Assembly (NCBI GenBank): GCA_024803745.1
Contig: JANJXV010000195.1
Span: 620,001 to 684,000 of the forward strand
Reading direction: 5' to 3'
Length of the DNA: 64,000 nt
Source: Megascapheus bottae
Taxonomy: Eukaryota; Chordata; Mammalia; Rodentia; Geomyidae
Part shown: positions 10,901 through 20,696 of the stretch, piece after piece
Numbering within the stretch: position 1 is the stretch's first letter
How the letters are laid out: every line of letters starts with the position of its first letter
Program-made: the position numbers and the translations under genes
Notes under the pieces: model-generated
Told to the model about the DNA's origin: nothing
The model's input: only the letters and a program-made list of their open reading frames with translations
Databases searched by the model: none

Positions 10901-11964
10901 AATTATCAGCATGCTGTATAAAACAATGGATAAATTTATACTTAAACACAAAGGCAATTGGGTAAATCTAAGCTTAAAACTTCAAGAAAAGTATTAGGTT
11001 TGAATGTTTTACAATGTCTCAAAGGATTATTACATTGTGTTAAAGAGAAATTGGTAAAAAGTATTTTTCTAAATATCCTGAAATCTGCAAAAAAAAATCT
11101 GGTTTTGTAATACACAGAGCTGTTTACATTGTAAACATTGTATCCTGTTTAGCCCAGAGGTTATTAGGGAATTTGGGATTTATTACCTTTAGTTAAAGTT
11201 TGGAGACATGTATTAGAGATTTAAATGTAAAATTGTTCATTAATGTCAAAAACTTTGCCTATCTGTCTTTTCTTACAGACTGACACTGGAAGTCTGATGA
11301 TAACTTTTGGTGCACTGATGTTTGTAATTCTTGCATTAGGGAAAAACTATTATTTGAGTTTTAAACTGTTGTTGGAGTTCTAGGCAGTAATAATCTAAAC
11401 TGCAGAATAAAACAAAAAGCCTCTTCTAAAGGCAAAGGGACTGACCGGGGCCCTAGGGGCCCTGGAGGCAAGGGAATTCCTTTAGCCTTAAAGGTTTTTC
11501 AAATGCAAATAAAGACTAAAGTGTTAAGTGTTTAAGCAAATATCTGTAAAAGTTTTAAAGAAAATTAGAAATGGTTTCTGAACAAAATTTAAAAGTAAAG
11601 TTGTCCTAAAGTTTTGTTTCAAAAAAAAGAAACAAGGAAAATTAGGACTATCAAAATGGTTGCTTAATTGCTATTTCAGCTTACTCTTGTAAGTTACTTT
11701 ATAGCAATCTCCAGCAGGCCCATGGAGTAGGACAGCAGATCCTCATTCAGATGTAAGTTTGGCCCTCACCAAGTTCCAGGTAAGATCATGCTTAGAGACT
11801 ATTTCTGAGTTGACCACCTTGTTGCTTCTAATTGGAGTAAAGTGGCCTTTTGTAGGACTCATTGATCTGAAAGCCGCAGCTTTAAGCCTGCCCCGGGCAA
11901 AGCAAAGTCCCTGTGAGACTGTGGTGTCTAATCTGCCAGCAGGATGCTGGGACAGAGTTGCTTT

Positions 11965-12115
11965 GGAGCTTGAAGTGGCAGAGTGCTAGCTCTGAGCTGA
12001 AAAGCTGGGGGGAAGCACTCAAGCACCGAGCTCGGGACTCACAGTGGCAGGGTACTAGCCTTGAGCTGGAGAGCTGAGAGAGAGCTCCCAGACCTTGAGT
12101 TCAATTCCAGCAACC
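11965..12115 (+). repeat. old SINE tail captured in the betaretrovirus-like 3' region (ERV-B copy)
   Basis: Two tandem copies of the host SINE tail motif (AGTGCTAGCTCTGAGCTG and GGTACTAGCCTTGAGCTG) end in a CCTTGAGTTCAATTCCAGC-like terminus. ERV-C has the same arrangement at 48836-48990, so it was present in a common ancestor of both proviruses. Confidence 0.75.
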
Positions 12116-12669
12116 AACAAAGTGAAATGCCAATGGGATGTTTATCCCGGTGTGAAGAGACACTACTGGGACAAAAGCCTCCAGGTGCAGAAAACTTGGA
12201 TGGCAGAGATGGTGTCAGATCTTAGAGTCACTTGTGCTTGGCCATTCAAATTAATCAGAGCTGGGAGGTCATAGAATAGTTTGTAAGCATGCCTTACTAA
12301 TGCCCGTGCCTTTCATAACTGGGCAGGAACTTGTCAATCTTCTGTGATAGTGGGTAGTTTAAAGTCCTAATTGAGCGAATTTTTTATTTTGACACCAGCC
12401 ACAAATTCAGGAAAAGTTTGTGGATCTGGGGCTTGTGTCTCTATTAATCTGTTTAGATCTGACAACTGAAGCATTGTTAAGGTTGCAGAGATTTAGATCC
12501 CCAGACAATCAAGAAAAAGCCTTTGCAAATGGGTGCTAAGTAAGTTACACTATTGTAGCCAAAGATGGTTTGTGCAGTTGTTAAATGTTAAATATGATCT
12601 CTAGTTTGGAGCAAATTATTGTTCCTGATATGTAATCCTTGCAACCCCTTGATAAAACAGGCGAGGCTT

Positions 12670-12867
12670 GGGGCCGGGAGTTTGGCCTAGTGGTTAAAGT
12701 GCTTGCCTAGCATGCATGAAGACCCGGGTTCGATTCCTCGGTACCACATACATAGAAAAAAGCCGGAAGTGGTGCTGAGAATCAAGTGGTAGAGCTCTAG
12801 CCTTGAGAAAGTCCAAGGACAGTGCTCAGGCCCTGAGCTCAATCCCAGGACTGGCAAAAAAAAAAAA
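12670..12867 (+). repeat. SINE with ID-type tRNA-like head, inserted in ERV-B
   Basis: The head GGGCCGGGAGTTTGGCCTAG has RNA polymerase III box-like sequences (box B: GGTTCGATTCC). It is followed by the composite tail ending in an A run. It is flanked by imperfect direct repeats around ACAGGCGAGGCTT and ACAGGCTAGGCTT. ERV-C has the uninterrupted site near 48290-48315. Confidence 0.92.
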
Positions 12868-13055
12868 CAGGCTAGGCTTCTTAAGGTCCCTGGTCAAGCA
12901 CAGAGACAATGCCCCTGAGTCAGCTTGAAGAAGTCACAAAAGCTGAATCTCCGCCCATCAATCCCCTTTAGATGAAGGGACCAGAGTCATTTTTGGAAAA
13001 TGAGACAGGATAAATTAGAGGTATAGGAAAGAGTAAAAATTGCACTTGTGTTTCT

Positions 13056-13077
13056 TTTAAAATAAAAACGGGGGATA
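13056..13077 (+). other. ERV-B polypurine tract
   Basis: A/G-rich TTAAAATAAAAACGGGGGATA lies directly before the 3' LTR. Confidence 0.8.
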
Positions 13078-13377
13078 TGTTGGGAGCCAGAGTGGAATCA
13101 AACTGTACCTTGATTTGCATCAAACAATGGCTTTATTGTCTTATTGTTTTCTGGCCTTATTCTGTTTAAATGACCTGAGATTTACCATATGAATGTAACA
13201 CCTGGAAGTTCCCTGGTTTCAAGAAGGGATAGAAGCCTGGAGTTGACAATAAATGAGGCGGCAGTTTTTACCTGGGCTGCAGACCTCCCGGACCCGATGT
13301 GTTTGTCTCTCTTCTATTTTTTCCAGTCCCTGCCTCCTATTTCAGGAACCCCAATTTGCTGCCGGTATACCCCAGCA
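13078..13377 (+). repeat. ERV-B 3' LTR
   Basis: A 300-bp LTR with TGTTGGGAGCC and CCCAGCA ends, followed by the CATGGC target duplication at 13378-13383. It retains the ATTTGCAT octamer and AATAAA. Confidence 0.95.
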
Positions 13378-13546
13378 CATGGCCAAGCATGCACTATTTA
13401 CAGTTTCAAGCAGAAAATGTTCCTTATTTGACCACAATTGCAATAACTACATGAAAATTCTTATAAAAACATGAATCTTCTTAATCATTTAAACAGTTCC
13501 CAACTCTTTGCCATTTAACCTCGTTAATCGTTCCCTCCTTGGGGAA

Positions 13547-14029
13547 CTAAGGACATAATTCCTCCATGCGCTCATCATAACTTTCCTCCTTGATATTCAA
13601 ATTTGAATTCTGATACTCAATATCTACTGGTTGTTGTTCCCTTTTCAAGATCTCACTTAGACTCTCTTGGGCTGCGGCATATGGCTCAGCCTCAGGTTTA
13701 TCAGAAGGGTCCTTTAATTCATAAATTTCCCTTAATTCAAGATTAAGTTCAGCATTCTCATGTTGAGGATCTCTGCATTCACTTACTAAATTCCATACAG
13801 TAATAGCCTCTACTGAGGTCTTTTCGGGGCCATATACATTATAATAATCTTGAATTCCTTTTCCTATCCGCGGCCAGGTTTTTAGGAATTCCTCCTCTAT
13901 AGACCTCGGGCATGCCTCCTCGACAAACTGTAGGAAGCTCTCAAGCTGCCCTTGTCCCACCCGCATTCCACGGGCTTGAAGTATGTCCCTAAGGACCTGC
14001 ACATAGAGCCTGCGGCTGTCTTGACCCAT
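13547..14029 (-). pseudogene. gag: gag matrix region of ERV-A
   Basis: The frame opens MGQDSRRLYVQ (myristoylation-type glycine 2). From about residue 32 it is closely similar to the matrix of ERV-B and ERV-C, for example EEACPRSIEEEFLKTWPRIG and the acidic stretch before LKREQQP. The first 30 residues differ markedly from both, which indicates another subfamily or recombination near the start. The frame ends after about 160 codons where homology to the other Gags stops. The next 160 bases to the ERV-B insertion are AT-rich and unrelated to them. Confidence 0.85.
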
Positions 14030-14151
14030 AATTTTTTACTCCTGACTATACACTCTCTCGCTCTCTCACTCTCTTAAGATCCTCTCTTAAGAGTTATATA
14101 ACGGGTCACTCACCACAGCGGGGTCCTCCACCGTCGTCCCAGATTTTCAGG

Positions 14152-14169
14152 GTCCCTGTTAGGGTGCCA
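14152..14169 (-). other. primer-binding site, tRNA-Lys3-like (ERV-A)
   Basis: On the minus strand TGGCACCCTAACAGGGAC matches the Lys3 complement at 16 of 18 positions and lies two bases from the LTR end. Confidence 0.85.
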
Positions 14170-14171
14170 GT

Positions 14172-14561
14172 TGCCGGTGCCAGCCGGCAGCAAACCAGGG
14201 TTTGCAGATTGGGATTCCTGAAATAGGGGTCAGGGACTAGGAAAAAATAGAAGAGAGACAAACAGATGGGGTCCGGGAGGTCTGCAGCCCAGGTAAAGAC
14301 TGCAGCCCAGTTTATTTCAAGTTCCGACCTTAAATAGTCTTCTTAACACTAGGGAACTGCCAGAGGCTACATTCATACAAAATAGTAAACAAGTCACAAA
14401 TAGGATAAATGAGAAGTGATTAACATTGCTTAAAGTCATCCTGATAAGAACTGATTGACATTGCTTAAAGTTATCCTGATAAGAGTTACTTCCTTGTGTA
14501 TACAGTTGTGTAGGTCCAAGGTCAGGTCCAAGATCATTGACCCCACAGTCGGTCCCCAACA
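14172..14561 (-). repeat. ERV-A 5' LTR
   Basis: A 390-bp LTR matching 3506-3895 with about nine differences. It is followed by the GGCCTG target duplication at 14562-14567, then by sequence contiguous with that before 3500 when compared with copy B. Confidence 0.94.
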
Positions 14562-14936
14562 GGCCTGCGGGTGATACAACCAAAAGCCTGGACTTTAATC
14601 TGACAGCGACCCAGAGATGCATCATTTCTGGCAGTAAGCAATTACATTTATGTTCATCAGGATCTTCCCAGCAGCCAAGGCAAAATTGACTTGAGGGGCC
14701 AGGCCGAGTTAGAGCAGGCTGCTGTCATTACTGGGATGGGAGACACCAGCATGCCTTGCAGGTGCAGAGAAATGCATTCACTGAGTAAAAACACAGAAAC
14801 CCTGACTTCCTGAAAGAAAGGAAGGTGTCTTTTTCTGCTGTTCTGGCTGAGGTGACCAATGCCACCCTTCCTGATAATTCATAATTCACCACACAAGCCC
14901 TGCTATCCTGGGTTCTTAATGTTGTCTCACAGTACT

Positions 14937-15110
14937 GGAGCTTAAACTGAGGGCCTGGGCATTGTCCTTGGAAACTTTTTGCTCAAGGCTAGTGCTCAGC
15001 CACTTGAGCCACAGCACCACTTCTGGCTTTTTCTGTGTATATGGTTCAGAGGAATTGAACCCAGGTCTTCGTGCATGCTAGTTTAGGCCATTTTCCTGGT
15101 CCCTCACAGG
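14937..15110 (-). repeat. SINE, ID-type head with composite tail
   Basis: Minus-strand copy whose tail (CACTTGAGCCACAGCACCAC on plus) and pol III box B-like GAATTGAACCCAGG are evident. The same insertion is at 37315-37490. Confidence 0.75.
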
Positions 15111-15132
15111 ATATTTCTGTAGTCACTTCTTT

Positions 15133-15357
15133 TCTTTTGTGGGTCATAGGCTTGAACTTGGCCTGAGCACTGTCCCTGAGTTCTTCAGCTCAAGGCTACC
15201 ACCCCACCCTTCAGCCAAGCCCCACTTCCAGTTTTCAAGAGGTTTATTGGAGATAAGAGTCTCAGGTACTTTTGTGCCTGGGCTGACTTTAACCTTGATC
15301 CTCAGATCTCAGCTTCTTGAATAGATCGGATGACAGGTGTGAGCTACCACGCCTGAC
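15133..15357 (-). repeat. SINE, B1-like head with composite tail
   Basis: Minus-strand copy ending in the B1-like head GGTGTGAGCTACCACGCCTG (on plus). The same insertion is at 37525-37752. Confidence 0.78.
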
Positions 15358-16737
15358 CCTGTGGCCATTTCATCACCTGGCTTGTATGCCCCAGCTCATT
15401 TCTGTGGATGGCCTTGATCTTGAAGCCAGACTCTTATTCTGAATTGACCTTACAAACTCCTCTTTCTAGTCTCTACCTTCCACCTTGTGCTGGGGTCCAG
15501 GCCTCTGACCTAGGCCCATTCAGAAGGACAAAGGAAGTGGATACAGCTTTCGAAATATAAGCAGAACCACACCACGGTAGAAAAGGCTGACCAGAGGATA
15601 GCTCAAGTGGTAGAATGCCCTGGGTTTAATTCCTAGTACCACAAAAAAAGGTTAAAAAAAAGGTAATGAGTAGGTGATGGTGACACTTTGGATCAATATC
15701 TATAGCTTTGGGTGACAGAACTGGGGAGAGAAAAGGCCATCATAGCTGCAGGGTACATGGAGGCTACAGCTTTTAATCTGTTTTAATCTGCCAGAGATTT
15801 TAATCTGTTTGTATGTGGAAGGGAGAAAGTAGAGGAGAATGGAAATTCACAGGTGAGAAAGGCCACTGGGGGGGGGTGCACCTGAGAGAAGGAAGAGCCT
15901 CTCTCTCCCCATCCTGGAGGACAGGAGCCAGGTGGGTGTCAGGTGATGGGAATCCATTCCGTGGAACCCAGACCCCTAGATTCCATTGTCTCTGTAAAAA
16001 GGTTCTTCAAAGATGGTGGGGGCGGGAAGGGGGCAAAACCGAGTGCCCTGGAGGAGGAATGAGGAGGGGAGCCCGGTGCCTGCTGGATGATACTGTGGGC
16101 TGAGTGGCCATGGCAGAGGCAAGAGCAGAGCTGTGGCTTCTCTTGTGGTGTTAGGTGGCCTGGGGCAGAAAGCGCAGCAGGCATCGGGGCCTTGAGGGGC
16201 TTCGTTTCTCTGCTGGCAGAGAGCCATGGAAGCCAGGAAGGCTGTCAGAAAGAAGACAACAGACAGTGTTCTAGTGACCTGGAAAGGCTCCAAGACCGGG
16301 GGGCTGGCACAGATCTTCCAAGCAAAACCGAGGTAAAACTGGGAGTCAGAAACAGCAATCTGAGTGGGGGAATTAACTGAAGAAATAAGTGCCAGGATGC
16401 AGACCTTGGTGCTTATGGAACAGATGGAAGTTAAGCCAAGACAGGATCCAAATTGCAGGACCCACTGCTCCTCCCCACCTGGAATCCAACCAGAAACCTT
16501 CACTAGGCTGTCCCTGACCGATAGAGGGCTGGGCTGCCACAGACATCACACAGCCACTGCCCAGAACACAGGCTCCTTCCCCTGACCAGCCAGTCCTGGC
16601 TTCTCCACACACCCTTCAAGACTGGGGACAGAGGGGTAGGCAGCTGGCAGCACAGCACAGGCAACCAGGACAGGTGTCTAGGAGAGAAGCTCTGCTGGCA
16701 GCAGGGACAGCGCCGCTGGACTCCACCTGTCAGGACG

Positions 16738-17225
16738 ATGGCCTGCTGTCCATCCTCTCCTCCTCTCCTTCTCTCCTCTCCTGCTCTCCTCCCCTCCAAC
16801 CCTCTCCTCCTCTCCTGCTCTCCTCCCCTCCAACCCTCTCCTCCTCTCCTGCTCTCCTCCCCTCCAACCCTCTCCTCCTCTCCTGCTCTCCTCCCCTCCA
16901 ACTCTCTCCTCCTCTCCTGCTCTCCTCCCCTCCAACCCTCTCCTCCTCTCCTGCTCTCCTCCCCTCCAACCCTCCACACCTCTCCTCCCCTCCCTTCCCC
17001 TCCTATGCTTCTTTTCTCTCCTCTTCTGCTTGCCTCTCTTCCTCTCCCCTCCTCTCTCTTCCTCTCTCCTCCTCTCCTCACCTTCTCTCCTCCCCTCTTC
17101 TCCTCTCCTCTCATCTGCTCTCCTCCCCTCTTCTCCCCTCCTCTCCTCTTCTGTTCTCCTCCTCTCTTCTCCTCTCCTGCTCTCCTCTCCTTTTCCCTCC
17201 CCTCCTGCCCTACTTTCCCCTCCCT
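16738..17225. repeat. polypyrimidine tract with a 34-bp minisatellite
   Basis: Almost pure C/T sequence on the plus strand. From about 16767 to 16975 it forms five to six near-identical 34-bp units marked by CCCCTCCAAC, then becomes irregular (TCTCC)n. Open frames on both strands here are artefacts of repeat composition. Copy B has a shorter irregular version at 39140-39400 without the 34-bp array. Confidence 0.92.
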
Positions 17226-17481
17226 TTGAAAGGGTGGAGAGCCCAGAGGGTGGACATGGATTCCAGCAGGGACTCCATCCCCTGAATATGTTCCTCACCC
17301 CAGACCTCTGGTGCTCTGCGAGGATTGGCAGCCCTCCCCACGCAGGAGCAGCACCCCAGCAGTGGCTCCAGGCACCACACTAATGCTGTGAGGGTCGTCT
17401 TCCTTAGGATTACCATTAAACACACGGAGGACCCTTCACCACAGCCAGGAGAGTACTCCTCCAGTCCTCCTCCCTCTGGAC

Positions 17482-18012
17482 TGCCGGGGCCAGCCGGCAG
17501 CAAACCAGGGTTCACGGATTGGGATTCCTGAAATAGGGGCAAGGACTAGGAAAAAATAGAAGAGAGACAAACAGATGGAGTTCGGGAGGACTACAGCCCA
17601 AGTCAGCAGTCCAAGAAGACTGTGAGCTCCAGACTGCCGCCTAAGAAACTCACTCGTTTATTTTAAGTTCCGACTTTAAATACTCTTCTTAAAACTAGGG
17701 AACTGCCAGAGGCTACATTCATACAAAATAGTAAACAAATCACATATAGGATAAATGAGAAAGGATTAACATTGCTTAAAGTCATCATGATAAGAACTGA
17801 TTGACATAGCTTAAAGTCATCATGATAAGAACAGATTGACATTGCTTAAAGTCATCATGATAAGAACTGATTGACATTGCTTAAAGTCATCATGATAAGA
17901 ACTGATTGACATTGCTTAAAGTCATCATGATAAGAGTTACTTCCTTGTGTATACAGTTGCGTAGGTCCAAGGTCAGGTCCAAGGTCATTGACCCCACAGT
18001 CGGTCCCCAACA
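17482..18012 (-). mobile_element. solo LTR of the betaretrovirus-like group
   Basis: A 531-bp LTR with TG...CA ends and an exact 6-bp target duplication CTGGAC (17476-17481 and 18013-18018). No internal retroviral sequence adjoins it, so the provirus was lost by LTR-LTR recombination. It is absent from copy B. It is longer than the other LTRs because of extra tandem 35-bp units. Confidence 0.94.
17773..17940 (-). repeat. five-copy 35-bp tandem array with GATA-type sites in the solo LTR U3
   Basis: Units start at 17782, 17817, 17852, 17887 and 17922 (exact 35-base spacing) and each contains TCATGATAAGA. TGATAAGA fits the WGATAR consensus bound by GATA factors. ERV-A LTRs carry two such units and the LTR at 26193 one. 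An enhancer role is an inference. Confidence 0.9.
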
Positions 18013-19200
18013 CTGGACCTCCTCCTACTCCTCCTCAGGACTTTCTATTCCTTTTCAGGACCTTTTACTCTTCCTCAAGACTTCTTCCTACTCAGAACAT
18101 CCTCCTCCTCCTCCACAGGACCTCCTCCTCCTCCTCAGAACCCCCTCCACAGAACCTCTTCCTTCTCAATACCTTCTCATCCTCTTCAGGAACTCCTCCT
18201 CCTCCTCAGAACCTCTCCCTTCTCCTCAAGACTTCCTCGTCGTCGTCCTCCTCCTCCTTCTACTCCTCAGAACCTCTTCCTTCTCCTCAAGACCTCCTCC
18301 TCCTCCTCCTCTTCCTCAGACCCACTTCCTCCTCCTCAAGACCTCCTCCTCCTCCTCCTCCTCCTCCTCAGGACTTCTGCTTCCTCCTCAAGGCCTCCTC
18401 CTCCGCAAGACCTCCTCCTCATCCTTAAGACCTCCTGATCCCCCTCAGAACCTCCTCATCCTCCTCCACCTCCTCTAGACCACCACCACCTACTCCTCCT
18501 CCTCAGGACTTCCTCCACCTCCACCACCTCCTTCTCCTCCTCCTCCTCCTCCTCCTCCTCCTCCTCCTCCTCCTCAGGATCTCTTCTCCTCCTCAGGATC
18601 TCCTCTCCTCCTCCTCAGGACCTCCTCCTCCTCCTCCTCCTCCTCCTCCTCCTCCTCAGGATCTCCTCCTCCTCCTCAGGACCTCCTCCGCCTCCTCCTC
18701 CTCCTCCTCCTCCTCCTGCTCCTCAGGATCTCCTTCTCTTCCTCAGGACCTCCTCCTCCTCCTCAGGATCTCCTCCTCCTCCTCCTCAGGACCTCCTCTT
18801 CCTCCTCAGGATATCCTCCTCCTCCTCCCCAGGACCTCCTTCTCCTCAGAACCTCCTCCTCCTCCTCCCCAGGACCTCCTCCTCATCCTCAAGACCTCCC
18901 CCTCCTCCTCAGGATCTCCTTCTTCTCCTCCTCAGGATCTCCTTCTTCTCCTCCTCAGGATCTCTTCCTCCTCCTCCCCAGGACCTCCTCCTCCTCCTCA
19001 GGACCTTCTCCTCTTACTAAGACCACCTCCTCCTCCTCAGAACCTCTTACTCTACCTCTGGATCTCCTGCTCCTCAGGACTTCTGCCTCCTACTAAAGAC
19101 CTCCTGCTCCTCCTTAGAACCTCCTCATCTTCCTGAAGACATCCTCCTCCACTTCCTCCTCCTCTTCGTCCTCAGGACCTCCTCCTCCTCCCCCGCCTCA
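18013..19200. repeat. CTC/CCT polypyrimidine minisatellite
   Basis: About 1.2 kb of (CTC)n interrupted by AGGA and AGAA, giving loosely repeated CTCCTCAGGACCTC-type units. It begins at the target site of the solo LTR and has no counterpart in copy B, where GGATTCCTGCCCTAAATC follows directly. Long frames through it are repeat artefacts. Confidence 0.93.
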
Positions 19201-19676
19201 GGATTCTTGCCCTAAATCTTCACTGGCCCAATCAAAGCTGCCCTCACTCACAGTTTCCACTCATCTTTGGTCCTCTGCCACCTCTGTCAGGCCTGCAGAA
19301 CTCGCCCTGGAGTTCCTGGCACAAGCTCTGCTCTGGAACCCTGCCCAGCAGGCTCAGCAAGGGCTCTGCCCCTCCTTGGAGCTCTGCCCCACCCCGGAAC
19401 CCTGCTCTGGAGACTCAGCAAGTGCTCAGCCCTGCCATGCTGCTTCAGCAAAGGCTCCGCCCAGCGCCCTGAACAAGGCCCAGCCCTGGAGCCGCGCCCC
19501 ACCGCCTCAGCAAGGGCTCTGCCCCGCCCCTGGAGCCCCACCCCTCAGCTTCACCAGAACCTGCCCCAAACCCAACTTCTCCCTCCTCCACCAGTGGAGC
19601 TACAGCTTGGTGGCTGGCTCAGTTGCAGGCTGTGGTTGGCCATGATTGTCTCTTGCAGTCCAGGGCCAGGGCAGGC

Positions 19677-20180
19677 CCACACACAATGTCCTGTGTCCAA
19701 GCCCCACACAGACAGACAGACACACACAAGCCCTGTATCCAAGCCACAGACAGACAGACAGACACACACAAGGCCCATTGTCCAAGACACAGACAGACAG
19801 ACACACAAGGCCCCATGTCCAAGCCCCACACAGACACACACACACACACACACACAAGGCCCTATGTCCAAGCCCCACACAGACACACATACACACACAA
19901 TGTCCTGCGTCCAAGCCCCACACAGAGACAGACAGACACACAATGTCCTATGTCCAAGCCCCACACAGACAGACAGACACACAATGTCCTGTATCCAAGC
20001 CCCTCACAGACAATGTCCTGTGTCCAATTAACACACAGACAAACAGACAATGGGCTGTGTCCAACCCCACACAGACAGACAGACACACACAATGTCCTGT
20101 GTCCAAGCCCCACACAGACAGACAGACAGACATACACACACACAAAAAAAATATCCTTTGTCTAAGCCACACACAGACAG
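19677..20180. repeat. minisatellite derived from a SINE tail, copy A
   Basis: Repeated units of roughly 30-45 bases read AATGTCCTGTGTCCAAGCC followed by a variable CACACAGACAGACA run. TGTCCAAGCCCC corresponds to the end of the host SINE tail (GAGTTCAAGCCCC). All six frames remain open for long stretches, which explains the spurious ORFs. Confidence 0.9.
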
Positions 20181-20696
20181 GCCTGAAATCTCTGAAAGGC
20201 TGGGAGGTTCCTCCTCCCAGGTGACAGGGTGGCCTTTCACTAGAGTCCCCAACCTGAGAGAAGCATCCCCACCTCCTGGCCACTCATGAGAGCCCCTGTG
20301 TGTGGGGGAGCCCTGGGGACTCTGACAGGGGCTTTGGGACTCCAGAGGCTTCAGGAGCCGCAGTGCCCCAGGGCGGAGGCACCCTGGACTCACAAAGTGC
20401 TACCCTAACGCCTGTAACCTCAATTAATTCATGTTTCCTAACATTAACTTTACAGAAAAATAGTTCACTGCACATCAAATCTCCCACTTAAAAGATACGC
20501 TCTAATGACCTTGAGCATACGTGGATGTGTACAAACATCATTACAAGTACCAATCACTTCTGTCACTCCAGAAACAAGCCTCGTGTTTAGCCCTCACTGC
20601 TACCCTCCCAGAATCTCCTGATTTTGTGAATCTACCTATCATAGGTATTTAAGAACGAAGTATTTTATAACTGGTGTATTTTATGGATGGATTCTT

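Larger units (their letters stand above)
9940..13055 (+). other. env-less non-coding 3' region of ERV-B
   Basis: Between integrase and the polypurine tract lie about 3.1 kb without any ORF showing a signal peptide, furin site or transmembrane segment of Env. ERV-C carries homologous sequence over the same interval. Recognisable parts are a conserved donor-like CAGAG|GTAAGT at 10205/10206, the shared module (10150-10900), a relic SINE tail (11965-12115) and a young SINE (12670-12867). Loss of env is known in intracisternal-A and MusD-type elements that adopt a purely retrotransposon life cycle. Confidence 0.8.
6489..13377 (+). mobile_element. ERV-B: betaretrovirus-like provirus nested inside ERV-A
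   Basis: A plus-strand provirus of 6.9 kb with 300-bp LTRs, a 6-bp target duplication, a PBS one base from the tRNA-Lys3 complement, gag, dUTPase-protease, the C-terminal part of integrase and a 3.1-kb non-coding 3' region. Reverse transcriptase, RNase H and most of integrase were removed by one internal deletion near 9541-9553. There is no env. Its two LTRs differ at about twelve positions in 300, several of them clustered at the extreme 3' end. Confidence 0.95.
3506..14561 (-). mobile_element. ERV-A: betaretrovirus-like provirus, deleted, containing nested ERV-B
   Basis: A minus-strand provirus bounded by two 390-bp LTRs and a 6-bp target duplication, which is the duplication length seen in betaretroviruses. 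On its own strand the order is 5' LTR, a PBS resembling tRNA-Lys3, gag matrix region, a second gag-like fragment, a non-coding module shared with the other elements, a coiled-coil and proline/threonine-rich frame, polypurine tract and 3' LTR. Removing nested ERV-B leaves about 4.2 kb, far short of a full genome: protease, reverse transcriptase, integrase and env are absent. By eye the two LTRs differ at about nine positions in 390. The element was therefore inserted after the segmental duplication and before ERV-B landed in it. Confidence 0.93.

Noticed and set aside
12670..12760. tRNA gene from the box A/B-like sequence
   Set aside because: It is the tRNA-like head of an ID-type SINE; no cloverleaf with proper acceptor stem and the same sequence recurs many times.
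9940..13055. Search for env in ERV-B and the matching region of ERV-C
   Set aside because: No frame with signal peptide, cysteine pattern, cleavage site or transmembrane segment in either copy.
16503..17298. Long frames on both strands rich in Arg/Glu/Gly or Ser/Leu/Pro
   Set aside because: They translate a C/T minisatellite and its complement; length comes from absence of stop codons in the repeat.
17773..17940. Regular 35-bp repeats resembling a CRISPR array
   Set aside because: Units are contiguous without spacers, lie inside an LTR, and the genome is mammalian.
19267..20495. Overlapping frames up to 254 codons in several frames
   Set aside because: All pass through the SINE-derived minisatellite; Cys/Val- or Thr/His-rich repeats with no start context.
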